A stretch of 64,000 bases of DNA. Source: Conchocele bisecta (Eukaryota; Mollusca; Bivalvia; Lucinida; Thyasiridae). Positions 10,756-21,520 of the stretch are shown piece by piece. The stretch is taken from assembly GCA_029237695.1 (NCBI GenBank), contig CM055267.1, forward strand, positions 4,672,036-4,736,035, written 5' to 3'. The position numbers and the translations under genes are program-made. How positions within the stretch are numbered: position 1 is the stretch's first letter; the number at the start of each line of letters is the position of its first letter. The notes under the pieces were generated by a model. The model ran no database searches. It was not told the origin of the DNA and was given only the letters and a program-made list of their open reading frames with translations.

Positions 10756-11046
10756 GTTTGTAGACTCTCAGCTGTATGGCCATCAAGAAAAAAACGTCCC
10801 ACGGTTAGTTGAATCCCTGCTGTATGGCCATCAAGAAAAAAAACCCACGAAGGTCAGTAGTTCCCCGTTGTATGGCCATCAAGAGAAAACATTCCCAAGG
10901 TCAGTAGTTCCCCACTGTATGGTCTCGCAAGGTCAGTAGGCACCCCGTTGTATGGGTATCAAGAAATAACCCTCTCAAGATCAGTCATTGTGTTCTTTAG
11001 GCTCTCAACTGTATGGCCATCAAGAAAAATACCTTTCTAGGTGAGT
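10725..11046 (+). repeat. 48-bp tandem array of exon-3 end plus 5' splice site
   Basis: TGTATGGCCATCAAGA recurs at 10725, 10773, 10821, 10869, 10917 (truncated), 10949 and 11010. The period is 48 bp for the first five copies. Each copy contains the last codons of exon 3 and a splice-donor position: GTTTGT, GTTAGT, GTCAGT, GTCAGT, GTCAGT, ATCAGT (broken) and GTGAGT (11041, the best consensus). Confidence 0.85.
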
Positions 11047-11264
11047 CGCTGGGTAATATTCCATCGGCAGTTGGCATGAATTTGGTCAATACGTAGCACG
11101 TTAGCTGATAATGTCATATTCCTCTCTATCACCATTAAATACAAGTGTTTTTAGTAATGACTGTGAAACGCATGTGCTATAAAACCACTGTGGCTCTTGT
11201 TACAGGTATTGCTGAAATAGATATTGCTGAAATAGATAGCAGTGCCCTGAACCGTATTGAAGCC

Positions 11265-11634
11265 GGGAGCATACTGTGCCGTATTGCATATAAAGTACAC
11301 TATGGCGTATAGCAGAAACTACACTATGATGTATTGCATACAAAGTACACTATGGCGTATTGCATACACAGTACACTATGTTATATTGCATATAAAGTAC
11401 ACTATGGCATATTGCATATAAATAAAGTACACTATGGTGTAGTGCATATAAAGTATGCTGTGTTGTATTGCATATAATGTACACTACGGTGTATTGCATA
11501 TAATGTACACTATGACATACTGAATATAAAATACACTGTGGCATATTGCATATAAATTACACTATGACATATTGCATATGAAGAATACTATGTCGCATTG
11601 TATATGAAGTATATTGTGGAGTATTGCATTTAAA
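11265..11634 (+). repeat. 26-bp minisatellite, block 1
   Basis: Tandem copies of a 26-base unit of type GTGTATTGCATATAAAGTAC ACTATG, diverged, about 14 copies. It ends where a MITE begins at ~11635. Same unit as blocks at 12014-12210 and 18813-21520. Confidence 0.85.
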
Positions 11635-12013
11635 GCAGAGCTCCAGATAAGCTGTGTATTTGCGTAAATACCCAATTAAAATTGCTAGAACCCCAATTGA
11701 AATCAGAAGTAGCGAGTATCAAAAAGCAATAAAAAAATTGTGGTACCTTTAGCATGCTGCAGGAAACAATAAACAAACCACAAATATAGCATATTTTTCT
11801 TATTTTCCATGAAAACACATCCAATGAGACAATTCTAATGAAATGCCAATACATGTTTTCATTTTGAAGCAAACTATTCAATAATTGCTGTCTGTTGATG
11901 TGTAAACAGTAGTATGATTTTATTTTACCCAATCTAAATTTTGAAATAACCAATTGCTTCAGAAATGATGGAGTGACAATACTCAATTACTAATTCCTTA
12001 TCTGGAGCCCTGA
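11635..12013. mobile_element. MITE with TIR CAGGGCTCCAGATAAG
   Basis: Begins AGAGCTCCAGATAAG and ends CTTATCTGGAGCCCTG, so the termini are inverted repeats. About 380 bp, no coding capacity. A second copy lies in opposite orientation at 37988-38330, and a right-half copy at 18712-18812. Confidence 0.75.
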
Positions 12014-12210
12014 TTTAAAGTATGCTGTAGCATATTGCATAATATGGCATATTGCATATAAAGTACAATATGGTGCATTGTATATAAAGCACACTATGGC
12101 GTATTGTATATAAAATACACATTGGTGTATTGCATATACAGTATACTTTAGTGTATTGCTTATAAAGTACACTATGGCCTATTGCATATAAAGTACACTA
12201 TGGCGTATTG
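12014..12210 (+). repeat. 26-bp minisatellite, block 2
   Basis: Same unit as block 1, about 7 copies. This block plus the preceding half MITE (11895-12210) is duplicated as 12211-12227 joined to 18712-18990, the two halves being separated by the large transposon. Confidence 0.8.
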
Positions 12211-12227
12211 TTGATGTGTAAACAGTA

Positions 12228-12372
12228 TAGTGGGGCAGATCCGTGAAACAATTGCGCACATTTTGCTACAAGCATGAAACTTGGCACAGTTATAGAAATA
12301 TATAAACCGATTTTTTTTGGATGTAGACCCACTTGAAAAAATCAAGATGGTGGCCATTTTCAAGATGGCCGC
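12228..12372. repeat. Left terminal inverted repeat of 6.48-kb transposon
   Basis: Pairs with 18549-18708. Begins TAGTGGGG and ends with paired GATGGTGGCCATTTTC and AAGATGGCCGCC motifs. Two further ~150-base blocks follow (to 12676), each closing with the same kind of motif (12515-12530, 12661-12678). Confidence 0.8.
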
Positions 12373-12676
12373 CATAAATTATACAGTAATTTTTAAAAAT
12401 TATTTTATCAAGCCAATTTGTCGATCATGTTCTTGAAAATTTCACATATGGGATAATAAGAGGTATAGAACAAAGTGTAAATTATATTTTTTTGATAAAT
12501 GTCAACATAGTGACTAGTTTTCAAAATGGCCGCCAAATTCGAGGTAAAATAGCAATACATGCGTTCTTCAACATAATTGTCGTAAAATATTTGAAAATCT
12601 TTCATTTATGACAGTAAGCTAATGTACTGTTATTGCTTCATGAGTAAATATTCATATAAATCAAGATGGCTGCCAT

Positions 12677-13146
12677 TTATAGAAGGGCATCGAATTCCAA
12701 TTTCTAAATGACACGAACTGTAAATGCTATGTCCACTATTTACTATGCTTCAGGTAATTATGTATTGTGATGTGTTTCTGCCAAGGGTTATGGCACTACT
12801 TGTGGTCTATTGTTTATCTGTGATGGTCATACTAGGTAAATATAGCGGATCTCTGTATTCAGTTATCGTCTCGATAACAAGTATTGTATTCTACAAGCAT
12901 TCCATCAATGCTGTTATTATTTTCCTATCATTGTTGGTCGTTGAGCATTACTCTCATTCTGACAGGTGTACACGTTTGACTTTCCATTGTGTATGTGCCC
13001 CATTTACTGTGAAATGGGCACATCCTATGACACAGATGAACGGACGGGATAACACCATTTGTCTGGTAGTGGTGTTCAGCGGTCTGCAAAATCGCATGAC
13101 GCTGTCTTTGTTTGTCATGTGGATATCATTATTGCTATTTGTATGA
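12677..13146. other. Transposon 3' untranslated/interior stretch
   Basis: AT-rich, between the left subterminal repeats and the gene's stop. A plus-strand open frame of 140 codons here (12724-13146) is hydrophobic, has no recognisable family and is judged fortuitous. Confidence 0.5.
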
Positions 13147-13494
13147 CTAGTCACGTTCGCAATCGCCGCCACACTTACACAATGCAGTGCATTGCATACA
13201 TGCTTTGACACATTTACAACGACCAGCACATCCCCTCACCGATTGACATCCACACCTGATGAGCTGCTGACAGACCTTCGACGCTTCTTCGGGTAGGGTG
13301 GTCCATATTGGTTCCCATGTTTGGGCCGTAGATTTCTTCCATCCCCAGTCACATGGTGACGGAATGACTGGACGTGGAGTTAATGACTGTCCCCAACAGT
13401 GACCCGCTTGATAGGCCACTCGTTTGGTATGCTCAAAAAGGGCGGCGGAAGTTGGTGGAAGAGCATCAATAGGCCTCCCTTTCCTGGTGAACAA
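13147..13494 (-). CDS. C-terminal CXC segment of the transposon gene
   Basis: About 115 codons joined by frameshift near 13480 to the nuclease-like segment. Reads HTKRVAYQAGHCWGQS, WTTLPEEASKVCQQLI, then the cysteine cluster CGCQSVRGCAGRCKC and CMQCTALCKCGGDC (11 Cys in ~30 residues). TSO1/tesmin CXC domains bind DNA through such clusters. The stop at 13147 leaves about 900 bases of 3' region to the transposon end. Confidence 0.7.
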   Translation of the reverse strand: MFTRKGRPIDALPPTSAALFEHTKRVAYQAGHCWGQSLTPRPVIPSPCDWGWKKSTAQTWEPIWTTLPEEASKVCQQLIRCGCQSVRGCAGRCKCVKACMQCTALCKCGGDCERD

Positions 13495-13913
13495 GTCTTT
13501 GCGTGCCTCATTCGCTGTCTGACATGTACTGTCCTGTCATACATGACAACAACAAACCTCTCAATGAACGGCATCTTCTCCTTGACCGTGGCACCAGTTG
13601 GTGTGGTACTCAGCGCGACGAACGAGTCGGTCACACCATCATCACTCATCCATGTCTTCCATGCAGTAGTCTTCCCTCGTCCAGTAAAGGAGGACGTTTG
13701 GTCACACCCAGTGAGCGCGTGGAATACTGGAAGAGCTCTGCATTTGTTCGAACCCAATGCATCCGCAATGGCATGGATAGGAATGTAACGAAAGTGTTTG
13801 CCAACTCCAAATGCAATCCAGAGTTCAGCGACGTTCAACTCTCGAAAAAGACCTACACATATAACTACGACATCTGTGTCGACAGTTCGAATCATCAGCC
13901 GGCTGAATCCATG

Positions 13914-15128
13914 TCATCCGCATTCAGCTGCGTGTACTAGAAGTCGCGTATCCGCTTCTTCGTGTGTACATGGTGACAATTCTGTGACGTCTCTGTCTCT
14001 GCTACACAGGACGGTATCGCTGAATGTGGATATTAATTCTTTTCCGTCGTGGTCCTCAGTCGTGGCAACTTCGGACAGGTAGTTGAACAGCTCGGTCTTA
14101 TTTTCGTCCGACTTCAGAAAAGATTCCCAGTTGCTTGGTACATTGCTGTCTGGCAAAACACGACGCCTTGTGCCTGTGCCTCGTCTAGTGCGTTCGGCTG
14201 CTTTCAGACTGTCTGGAACATATCTGTCCCAGACTATGTCAATCCTGTCGACATGCTTGTGTTGTGACTTGATATACTTCATGAAGACATCATGTGCATA
14301 AGCATGGAAAGTCTTCGATGCCCCAGGCTTCACTATATGGACAATGGCAGCACCATCTAGGAGTAATGCTTCAACATCAGGTGCACTCTCTTGAACATCA
14401 ACAAGTTTTTCCAAACAGTGCACAAGATCAGACTTTGTCCCAGTGCGTATTTGTCCAAATTGTGAGAGAGCCGGTGGATATCCCTGATTTTCATGACACA
14501 AAAACTCATCAAGATCTCCGCCTCGAACCTGACACGAAACGTACAGTTGAGAGAACAATGCACAGTTCTTTTTCAAAGACATAATTTGCTGCTTCTCGTG
14601 TGACACTGTCCTTGATGGTATAGAACCAAACAAGGGGAATTTGTTTCGTCTGACTGGTTGAAAGAGGGACACCGTTCGTGTTCCTAGTCTATTGTCAACA
14701 AAGTGTACAAACTGTTCTTTCCCTGCCTCTTGGATCTTCTCGACAGTGCTTATTACATCATTACTGACTATGTCTCTCGTGTCTAAAACTAATAGATCCC
14801 CACTTCCATCCATGAATGGATTGCCCATTTTTTCAATGACTCCACAAAGTGCAAGTACTTGTTTTTGAAAGGTCGTCTGGACACTTTTCACTTGTTCGTG
14901 ATGACGCACATTAGCTGTGTTGCTGCCTTTGCGCGTGTTATCTATCAGTGTTGCTTCAAACTCTCCAATAGCTCTGGCAACTTCAGGACCTGCTACCATC
15001 CACCGCAGAAGCTCTGCAGAACTTTCTGTCAGGCCTATAACTCCTCCGTCACCCTTGACACATTTATTGTTTTGCTCGTGCGCATGGTCAATGGCTATTG
15101 CCGAGAATAGGCTGTGGGTTTTACGCAC
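13914..15128 (-). CDS. Longest uninterrupted segment of the transposon gene
   Basis: A 404-codon stretch, in frame with 13895-13380 but for one TGA. It starts inside the conserved block KTHSLFSAIAIDHAHEQNN and ends at the acidic HEEADTRLLVHAAECG motif. It includes the DLLVLDTRDI segment and a basic KAAERTRRGTGTRRR patch. It is not a separate gene; the frameshift near 15145 joins it to the segment 16104-15145, which carries PVIACDQPLYAVAKLIQWNW and FVIMFGGLHIEMAALKTLG. Confidence 0.65.
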   Translation of the reverse strand: MRKTHSLFSAIAIDHAHEQNNKCVKGDGGVIGLTESSAELLRWMVAGPEVARAIGEFEATLIDNTRKGSNTANVRHHEQVKSVQTTFQKQVLALCGVIEKMGNPFMDGSGDLLVLDTRDIVSNDVISTVEKIQEAGKEQFVHFVDNRLGTRTVSLFQPVRRNKFPLFGSIPSRTVSHEKQQIMSLKKNCALFSQLYVSCQVRGGDLDEFLCHENQGYPPALSQFGQIRTGTKSDLVHCLEKLVDVQESAPDVEALLLDGAAIVHIVKPGASKTFHAYAHDVFMKYIKSQHKHVDRIDIVWDRYVPDSLKAAERTRRGTGTRRRVLPDSNVPSNWESFLKSDENKTELFNYLSEVATTEDHDGKELISTFSDTVLCSRDRDVTELSPCTHEEADTRLLVHAAECG

Positions 15129-17178
15129 TACAAAGTGTCCGGCTTCAAACTCTGCTGCGACATTTGGGTGAGTGAGAAAGTGCGAGCATATCGCGAAGGT
15201 GTACGGGTAGCCAACGAGAGTAGTGTGTGTGATTCAGAGCAAAGAACCAGGGTATGAGTTTGGCTAACGATTCTTTGTACAAGTCAAAGTTTGCCTGGCG
15301 AATAGATTGAACGAATGCCAACACTGTCAACTCAAAGTCCAGTGTAATCGACCAATACATGAACTGGGGACTATTTGAGCCACTGACTGCCCGCCACTCA
15401 TCGAATGACAACGCATCTTCACCATCTTCCACACTATTCAAATACTGTGAGAATGCGCTGTGCATCAATATGTACAGACTACTGGCTGTCACTTGATGCG
15501 CGTGTCGGGTCCGTGTCACGTGGGCAGCTTTGATTAATGACTCGGCTGAGCCAGATGATGCAATGTTGGCGTCTAAAATAGCTGTCGTCCATCCACTGTC
15601 GTGTAACCAATCTCCTAATGTCTTCAGTGCTGCCATTTCGATGTGAAGACCTCCGAACATTATCACAAACTTGTCTTCTCCATGTGTGTCTGGCCAATTC
15701 CATTGTATTAATTTGGCGACAGCATAGAGGGGCTGGTCACATGCAATGACAGGTGTTTGGCCTGGATTTAGGAACTGTACGGCTTTGTGTATAACATTCA
15801 TCGCATGCCATATCATTGCAGGCGATTTCGCCTCTTCCTGGAAGAGAGGAAGCAACGCACTAATGTTTATCGGCACATCTGCCAATAGGTAAGCTGTTGC
15901 TTGTTTTGATGCATGGTAAGCTGCCCATGTCATTTCCATGTCTTGTTCTTCATGTGTTACAGCTTGGCATACTTCTTTTGTATGCTCGAGCCACTGAAAC
16001 TGATGTGTCATATTTTGTGATAGGACTGGATACTCACTTCTTCTGAGCGCTCCACTGGCGGCGGGTACTGTCGGTTCCTTTTCCCGTAAGATAACGGGTG
16101 GCACACTTGTGTATGACTCAGGGCAATGCCGATATAGTCATTTGTGTTGCTGTCTCAGACGGACGAAGGACGACCACGTCTCTGCATTCTCCAGGGCAGT
16201 CAATTGTAGGATGTTGAAATAGTGATATCCCTGTTCCATGGAAAGACCCTTGTGCTGTAGTTGATGATGGGTTGTGGTCAATATTATCAACTGCACTTGT
16301 AGTGAAAATACCTTTGCGAAGTTTGGGTGGGCACACAACATTATCCTTCTGAAATTGATCGCATACTGCAGTTCCCATGTCTGTGGATATGGATAGTACT
16401 GTCATAAGAAATGGACAATCCTAGATCATATAGCTTGTCTACAAGTCCACGTTTTCTTGTTTCTGCGTGTACAAGGAGACCTGTGTATATAGGAAGAGGT
16501 GGTTCTCGTGATTTGCTGTGATATTTTGAAGAAGAACCTTCGCGTCGGCGTATTGTGCTGTTAAAGTACAACAATTGTGCTGTAGAAAGAGTTGCTTGTG
16601 AGGCGCATTCGTTGCTAGACCGGGTTTGATATTCGGCCCGTCCATGATCATCCCAACCAATGCTGACAGTGACAATGGAACTGATTCCAGTTGACTGTTA
16701 CAATTGAACGATCCATTGAATGTGGATTTCATATTAAACATATCTCTGCGAACAATTGACGCTGCTTTCGCTAGAATGACTGCGTCATTATCAAAGTCCT
16801 GGCCATGTGATGCATTTAGGACAATACCAATCCCGTCCTTAAATGCGAGCAAAACGTTGCGACCGTGCTTATGAGCCTCCATGTCTGGAAACTGATCAAG
16901 AAGTCTGTTTTTGAGACGTGTTGTTTGTACCTTAATTGATACATTAGGTTCTAACTGTTTTAATCGCATTGTATACAGCTTGGACATATCCGCTAGTTTC
17001 AACACGAGTGGTGTGTCACCGCTTTCTTGCTCTAGCATCTTCAATGTATGCCACCAGCTCGGCAAAAGCGATGCCGTGAAGACGGTTATCATTGCTTTCT
17101 TGGTCACCAGTACTTGCGTTGTTTGCTCTCCTGTATAGTGAAAGGAGACATGTGACATGATATACAGCGTCTTGGCCA

Positions 17179-17808
17179 TCATGTCTCTGTGCTTAGTTTA
17201 CCTAACAGCAAACTGTCGTCTAAGATACGCGCACATTTCTTCACCCGATTGTGAAGACGAAACATGGACGCTTTTCGAAGACCGCCTGATTCTAACCCTT
17301 CACCACAGAAAAAGCACGAGGTTTCTTTCTCAGCGGATGCTCCACCAGTACTTGATCGTGTTAATTTTGCTATACTACCACCAGCTGCAAATCCATCATC
17401 TGGGCATCTTCTCTTTTTCGCTCGTTGTAGCTTCAGACTACTGAATTTGTTAGCACAAGTTTTGTGCCACTTGGCTCTCTGTCGAGTAAGTGATGCCAGT
17501 AGACCATCCGGTTGTGATAAGCTGGTTACATCAATGTCGATGGGTAAACATCGAATACTTTTAAACTGCTCGATATTACTTGCTAACGTTTCATAGCCAG
17601 CTCCAACATTTGTTCGCGTTGTATCCGCAGGACAAACAAGAACCTCGTGTGTCGTTTGCTGGCACAACATGCATTGTTCCCAATCTACATGTCGGGATTT
17701 TGCTGGGGGTCTATGTTTATCAACATCTACCATTTCATTCCTCTCAGTGGTCACAGTAACTACACTGGTAGCTTGATCGACCTCTGCCATTGTCAGTGAC
17801 TTTGACAT
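17179..17808 (-). CDS. N-terminal segment of the transposon gene (Cys clusters)
   Basis: A 209-codon frame from ATG 17808. It contains C-x2-C...C (CMLCQQTTHEVLVC), a segment TRQRAKWHKTCANKFSSLKL, and CFFCGEGLE followed by RLHNRVKKCARILDDSLL. The last few codons before the stop are out of register and the true reading continues in the frame of 17182. These Cys/His spacings suggest zinc binding, possibly recognition of the transposon ends. ATG 17808 is the first in frame, and the next is only six codons on (MSKSLTM). Confidence 0.65.
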   Translation of the reverse strand: MSKSLTMAEVDQATSVVTVTTERNEMVDVDKHRPPAKSRHVDWEQCMLCQQTTHEVLVCPADTTRTNVGAGYETLASNIEQFKSIRCLPIDIDVTSLSQPDGLLASLTRQRAKWHKTCANKFSSLKLQRAKKRRCPDDGFAAGGSIAKLTRSSTGGASAEKETSCFFCGEGLESGGLRKASMFRLHNRVKKCARILDDSLLLGKLSTET

Positions 17809-18011
17809 TACATTGTTTCTATAACTCAGGACGTATGCACTGAGATGTGAAACAACTTATGGATTAATGAAATGTCACCAATTCGCTAAGCATATCCAAC
17901 AACGCTGTGATTTAAAGGTGGTTTGATGCAGCCAGCTTCTGTAAACATATACACGTTGCGGCTTTAAAATCATAGCGTTGTTGAATAATCGTTGTTAAAT
18001 TAACACGGGCT

Positions 18012-18355
18012 CAGGGCGGCGGAAGCGAAGGGGGGCCGTGGCCCCCTTCCCAATAATTTTGTTGGGAGGGGGGGCCCCCCCGCAATAATTCTGTGAAAAT
18101 GATATAATTATTCTAATACATTTTCCAGACTTTCTTGAGGATGCAGGAAATGGCGTTTCACACCACTTGGATTTCAAAAATGTCTTACATATTTTTCAAA
18201 CTTTGCTGAGAATGCAGGAAATGGCATTCATACCACTTAGATTTCAAAATTTTCCCAGGGGTGCAAGCCCCCGGACCCCCTAGCACGATAGGGCCCTTCG
18301 GGTCGCCAAACTTCGCCCCCCCCCCCCCAATAATCGTCGGCTTCCGCCGCCCCTG
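18012..18355. mobile_element. MITE with TIR CAGGGCGGCGGAAGC nested in the transposon
   Basis: Starts CAGGGCGGCGGAAGC and ends GCTTCCGCCGCCCCTG, with flanks GGGCT and TGGCT (a possible 5-bp duplication with one mismatch). It contains long C/G runs and two diverged direct copies of GCAGGAAATGGCRTTC. It lies upstream of the nuclease-CXC gene start, so it may separate gene and promoter. Confidence 0.6.
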
Positions 18356-18362
18356 TGGCTCA

Positions 18363-18708
18363 AAATTGGCTATACAATAGCGGCCATTTTACAAACGGCG
18401 GCCATTTTGTTGTTTTTTTTAGGGTGGATTCGATTCCAAAATGTTTCCTATCTCTTAATGCATATATATAGAAAGTTATGTGCTGGAATCACGAACCACG
18501 CGATTTTATCTCGCACATTAAGAATATTATTTCTAATGCATGTATTGAATGGCGGCCATGTTGAAAATGGCGGCCATTTTGGATTTTCTCCAGGTGGGTC
18601 TACATCCTAAAATGTTCAGTACATCAAGATGTATCATTGTGCCAAGTTTCATGCTTGTAGCACGATGTGCGCAATTGTATCACATATATGCACCATACGG
18701 CGGGACTA
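18363..18708. repeat. Right subterminal repeats and TIR of 6.48-kb transposon
   Basis: Two diverged direct blocks (about 18376-18545 and 18546-18708). Each has paired GGCGGCCATTTT motifs followed by a GTGG..TC-x-ATTCCAAAATGTT-like segment. The outer block is the terminal inverted repeat. Motif pairs lie at 18380/18400 and 18548/18570. Confidence 0.7.
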
Positions 18709-18812
18709 GTAGTGTGATTTTATTTTACCCAATCTAAATTTTGAAATACCCAATTGCTTCAGAAATGATGGAGTGACAATACTTAATTACTAATCCTTAT
18801 CTGGAGACCTGA

Positions 18813-21520
18813 TTTAAAGTATGCTGTAGCATATTGCATAGTATGGCATATTGCATATAAAGTACAATATGGTGCATTGTATATAAAGTACACTATGGCG
18901 TATTGTATATAAAATACACATTGGTGTATTGCATATACAGTACACTTTAGTTTATTTCTTATAAAGTACACTATGGCGTATTGCATATAAAGTACACTAT
19001 GGCGTATTGCATATAAAGTACACTATGGCGTATTGCATATAATGTACACTATGGCGTTATTACATATAAAGCACACTATGGTGTATTGCATATAAAGTAC
19101 ACTATGGTGTATTGCATATAAAGCACACTATGGTGTATTGCATATAAAGTACACTATGGTGTATTGCATATAAAGTACACTATGGTGTATTGCATATAAG
19201 TCATACATATGGTGTATTGCTATAAAGTACACTATAGTGTATTGCATATAAAGTACACTATGGTGTATTGCAAGTACACTATGGTGTATTGCATATAAAG
19301 TACACTATGGTGTATTGCATATAAAGCACACTATGGTGTATTACATATAAAGTGCACTATGACATATTGCATATAAAGTACACTATGGCGTATTGCATAT
19401 AAAGCACACTATGGTGTATTGCATATAAAGTACACTATGACATATTGCATATAAAGTACACTATGGCGTATTGCATATAAAGCACACTATGGCATATTGC
19501 ATTTAAAGTACACTGGTGTATTGCATATAAAGTACACTATGGCATATTGCATTTAAAGTACACTATGGCGTAGTGCATATAAAGCACACTGGTGTATTGC
19601 ATATAAAGTACACTGGCGTATTGCATATAAAGCACACTATGGTGTATTGTATATAAAATACACGATGGCGTATTGCATATAAAGTACACTATGGTGTATT
19701 GCATATAAAGTGCACTATGGCGTATTGCATTTAAAGTACACTATGGTGTATTGCATATAAAGCACACTATGGCGTATTGCATATAAAGTACACTATGGCG
19801 TATTGCATATAAAATACACTATGACGTATTGCATATACAGTACACTATGGTGTATTGCATATAAAGTACACTGGCATATTGCATATAAAGCACACTATGG
19901 GAATATTGCATTTAAAGTACACTATAGCGTATTGCATATAAAGGACACTATGGCATATTACATATACAGTACACTATTGTGTATTACATATGAAGCACAC
20001 TATGGCGTAGTGCATATAAAAAGTACACTATGGTGTATTACATATAAAGCACACTAGGGCATATTGCATATAAAGTACACTATGGCGTATTGCATATAAA
20101 GCACACTATGGCATATTGCATTTAAAGTACACTGTGGTGTATTGCATTTAAAGTACCCTATGGTGTATTGCATATACAGTACACTATGGCGTATTGCATA
20201 TAAAGTGCACTATGACATATTGCATATAAAGTATACCATGGTGTATAGTATATAAAGTACATTTGTAATTAAACATAATAAAGGCACGTATGGCTATTGT
20301 ATATAAGATACATTGGCATATAAATTTGCGTTATTTGCATATAAAGCCACTTATGGTCATATTGCATTTAAAGTACACTGGCGTATTGCATTTAAAGTAC
20401 ACTATGGCGTATTGCATATAAAGTGCACTATGACATATTGCATATAAAGTACACTATGGCGTATTGCATATAAAATACACTATGGTGTATTGCATATACA
20501 GTACACTATGGCATATTGCATATAAAGTACACTATGACATATTGCATATAAAGTACATGATGGTGTATTGCATATAAAGTACACTATGGTGTATTGCATA
20601 TAAAGCACACTATGGTGTATTGCATATAAAGTACACTATGGTGTATTGCATATAAAGTGCACTATGACATATTGCATATAAAGTACACTATGGCGTATTG
20701 CATATAAAGTACACTATGGTGTATTGCATATAAAGCACACTATGGTGTATTGCATATAAAGTACACTATGGTGTATTGCATATAAAGTACACTATGGCGT
20801 ATTGCATATAAAATGCACTATGACATATTGCATATAAAGTACACTATGGTGTATTGCATATAAAGTACACTATGGTGTATTGCATATAAAGCACACTGTG
20901 GTGTATTGCATATAAAGTACACTATGGTGTATTGCATACACAGTACACTATGGATTATTGCATATAAAGTGCGTCATGACATATTGCATATAAAGTACAC
21001 TATGGCGTATTGCATATAAAGTACACTATGGTGTATAGCATATAAAGTACACTATTGCATATAGGCGTATTGCATATAAAGTGCACTATGGCATGTTGCA
21101 TATAAAGTATACCATGGTGTATAGTATATAAAGTACACTATTGTATATAAAGTACACTATGGCATATTGCATATAAAGCACACTATGGCATATTGCATAT
21201 ACAGTACACTATGGCATATTGCATATAAAGTACGCTATGGCGTATAGTATATAAAGTACACTGGCATATTGCATATAAAGTACACCATGGCGTGTTGCAT
21301 ATAAAGTACGATATAGCATATTACATATAAAGCATACTATGGTGTATTGCATATAAAGTACACTATGGTGTTTGTATATAAACTACACTATGACATGTTA
21401 CGAATGAATGTTACGTATAAAATACACTGGCATTTTGCATATAAAGTACACTATTGTGGTGTATTGCATGTAAAGTACACCTTTGTGTATTGCATATATA
21501 AAGTAGCCTGTGATGTGTTG
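18813..21520 (+). repeat. 26-bp minisatellite, block 3 (~100 copies)
   Basis: A ~2.7-kb tandem array of GTGTATTGCATATAAAGTAC ACTATG with variant positions (GCACAC for GTACAC, GACATATT for GGTGTATT). The first ~180 bases duplicate block 2. The last unit, CTGTGATGTGTTGCA, runs straight into the AG acceptor of ZSWIM8 exon 4. Confidence 0.9.

Larger units (their letters stand above)
13147..17808 (-). pseudogene. Transposon protein: FEN1/XPG-like nuclease motifs + CXC domain (disrupted)
   Basis: One long gene now split over frames 17808-17179, 17182-16575, 16574-16406, 16405-16118, 16104-15145, 15128-13380 (with TGA at 13914-13916) and ~13480-13147. Continuity is clear because neighbouring segments abut and keep the same character. 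N-terminal part: two Cys clusters (CMLCQQTTHEVLVC and CFFCGEG). Middle: an ~700-residue region of unknown fold. C-terminal: HEEADTRLLVHA (just before the stop), RTVDTDVVVICVG, then HALTGCDQTSSFTGRGK. In order and spacing these resemble the acidic metal-binding motifs of FEN1/XPG 5' nucleases (EAEA, DxD, GCDY then the helical clamp). The gene ends in CGCQSVRG..CKCVKACMQCTALCKC, a TSO1/tesmin-type CXC zinc cluster expected to bind DNA. I recognise the sequence as a high-copy, uncharacterised invertebrate family. The nuclease assignment is inference. Confidence 0.7.
12228..18708 (-). mobile_element. 6.48-kb TIR DNA transposon with nuclease-CXC gene
   Basis: Termini TAGT...ACTA with a GTA duplication on each side (12225-12227 and 18709-18711). 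The outer ~145 bases (12228-12372) are ~80% identical to the reverse complement of 18549-18708, sharing CAATTGCGCACAT, CTACAAGCATGAAACTTGGC and GGATGTAGACCCAC. Subterminal blocks on both sides repeat an AARATGGCSGCC motif. The interior carries one long minus-strand gene (17808 to 13147). It sits in ZSWIM8 intron 3, antisense to the host gene. A paralogous uninterrupted target survives at 11895-11920. No known superfamily is assigned. Confidence 0.85.

Noticed and set aside
9838..10812. A 324-codon continuous frame across ZSWIM8 exon 2 and both introns
   Set aside because: Only 9916-10289 is conserved and GC-rich; consensus splice sites at 9915 and 10290 and phase continuity with exon 3 support splicing.
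12724..13146. 140-codon hydrophobic + strand frame inside the large transposon
   Set aside because: No family resemblance, antisense to the transposon gene's 3' region, ordinary AT-rich composition giving hydrophobic codons.
13147..17808. Host gene antisense to ZSWIM8
   Set aside because: It lies exactly between inverted repeats with target duplication, is full of frameshifts, and resembles a high-copy family.
18813..21520. Possible CRISPR-like or centromeric satellite array
   Set aside because: Units are contiguous 26-mers without unique spacers, in a host intron; a minisatellite explains it.
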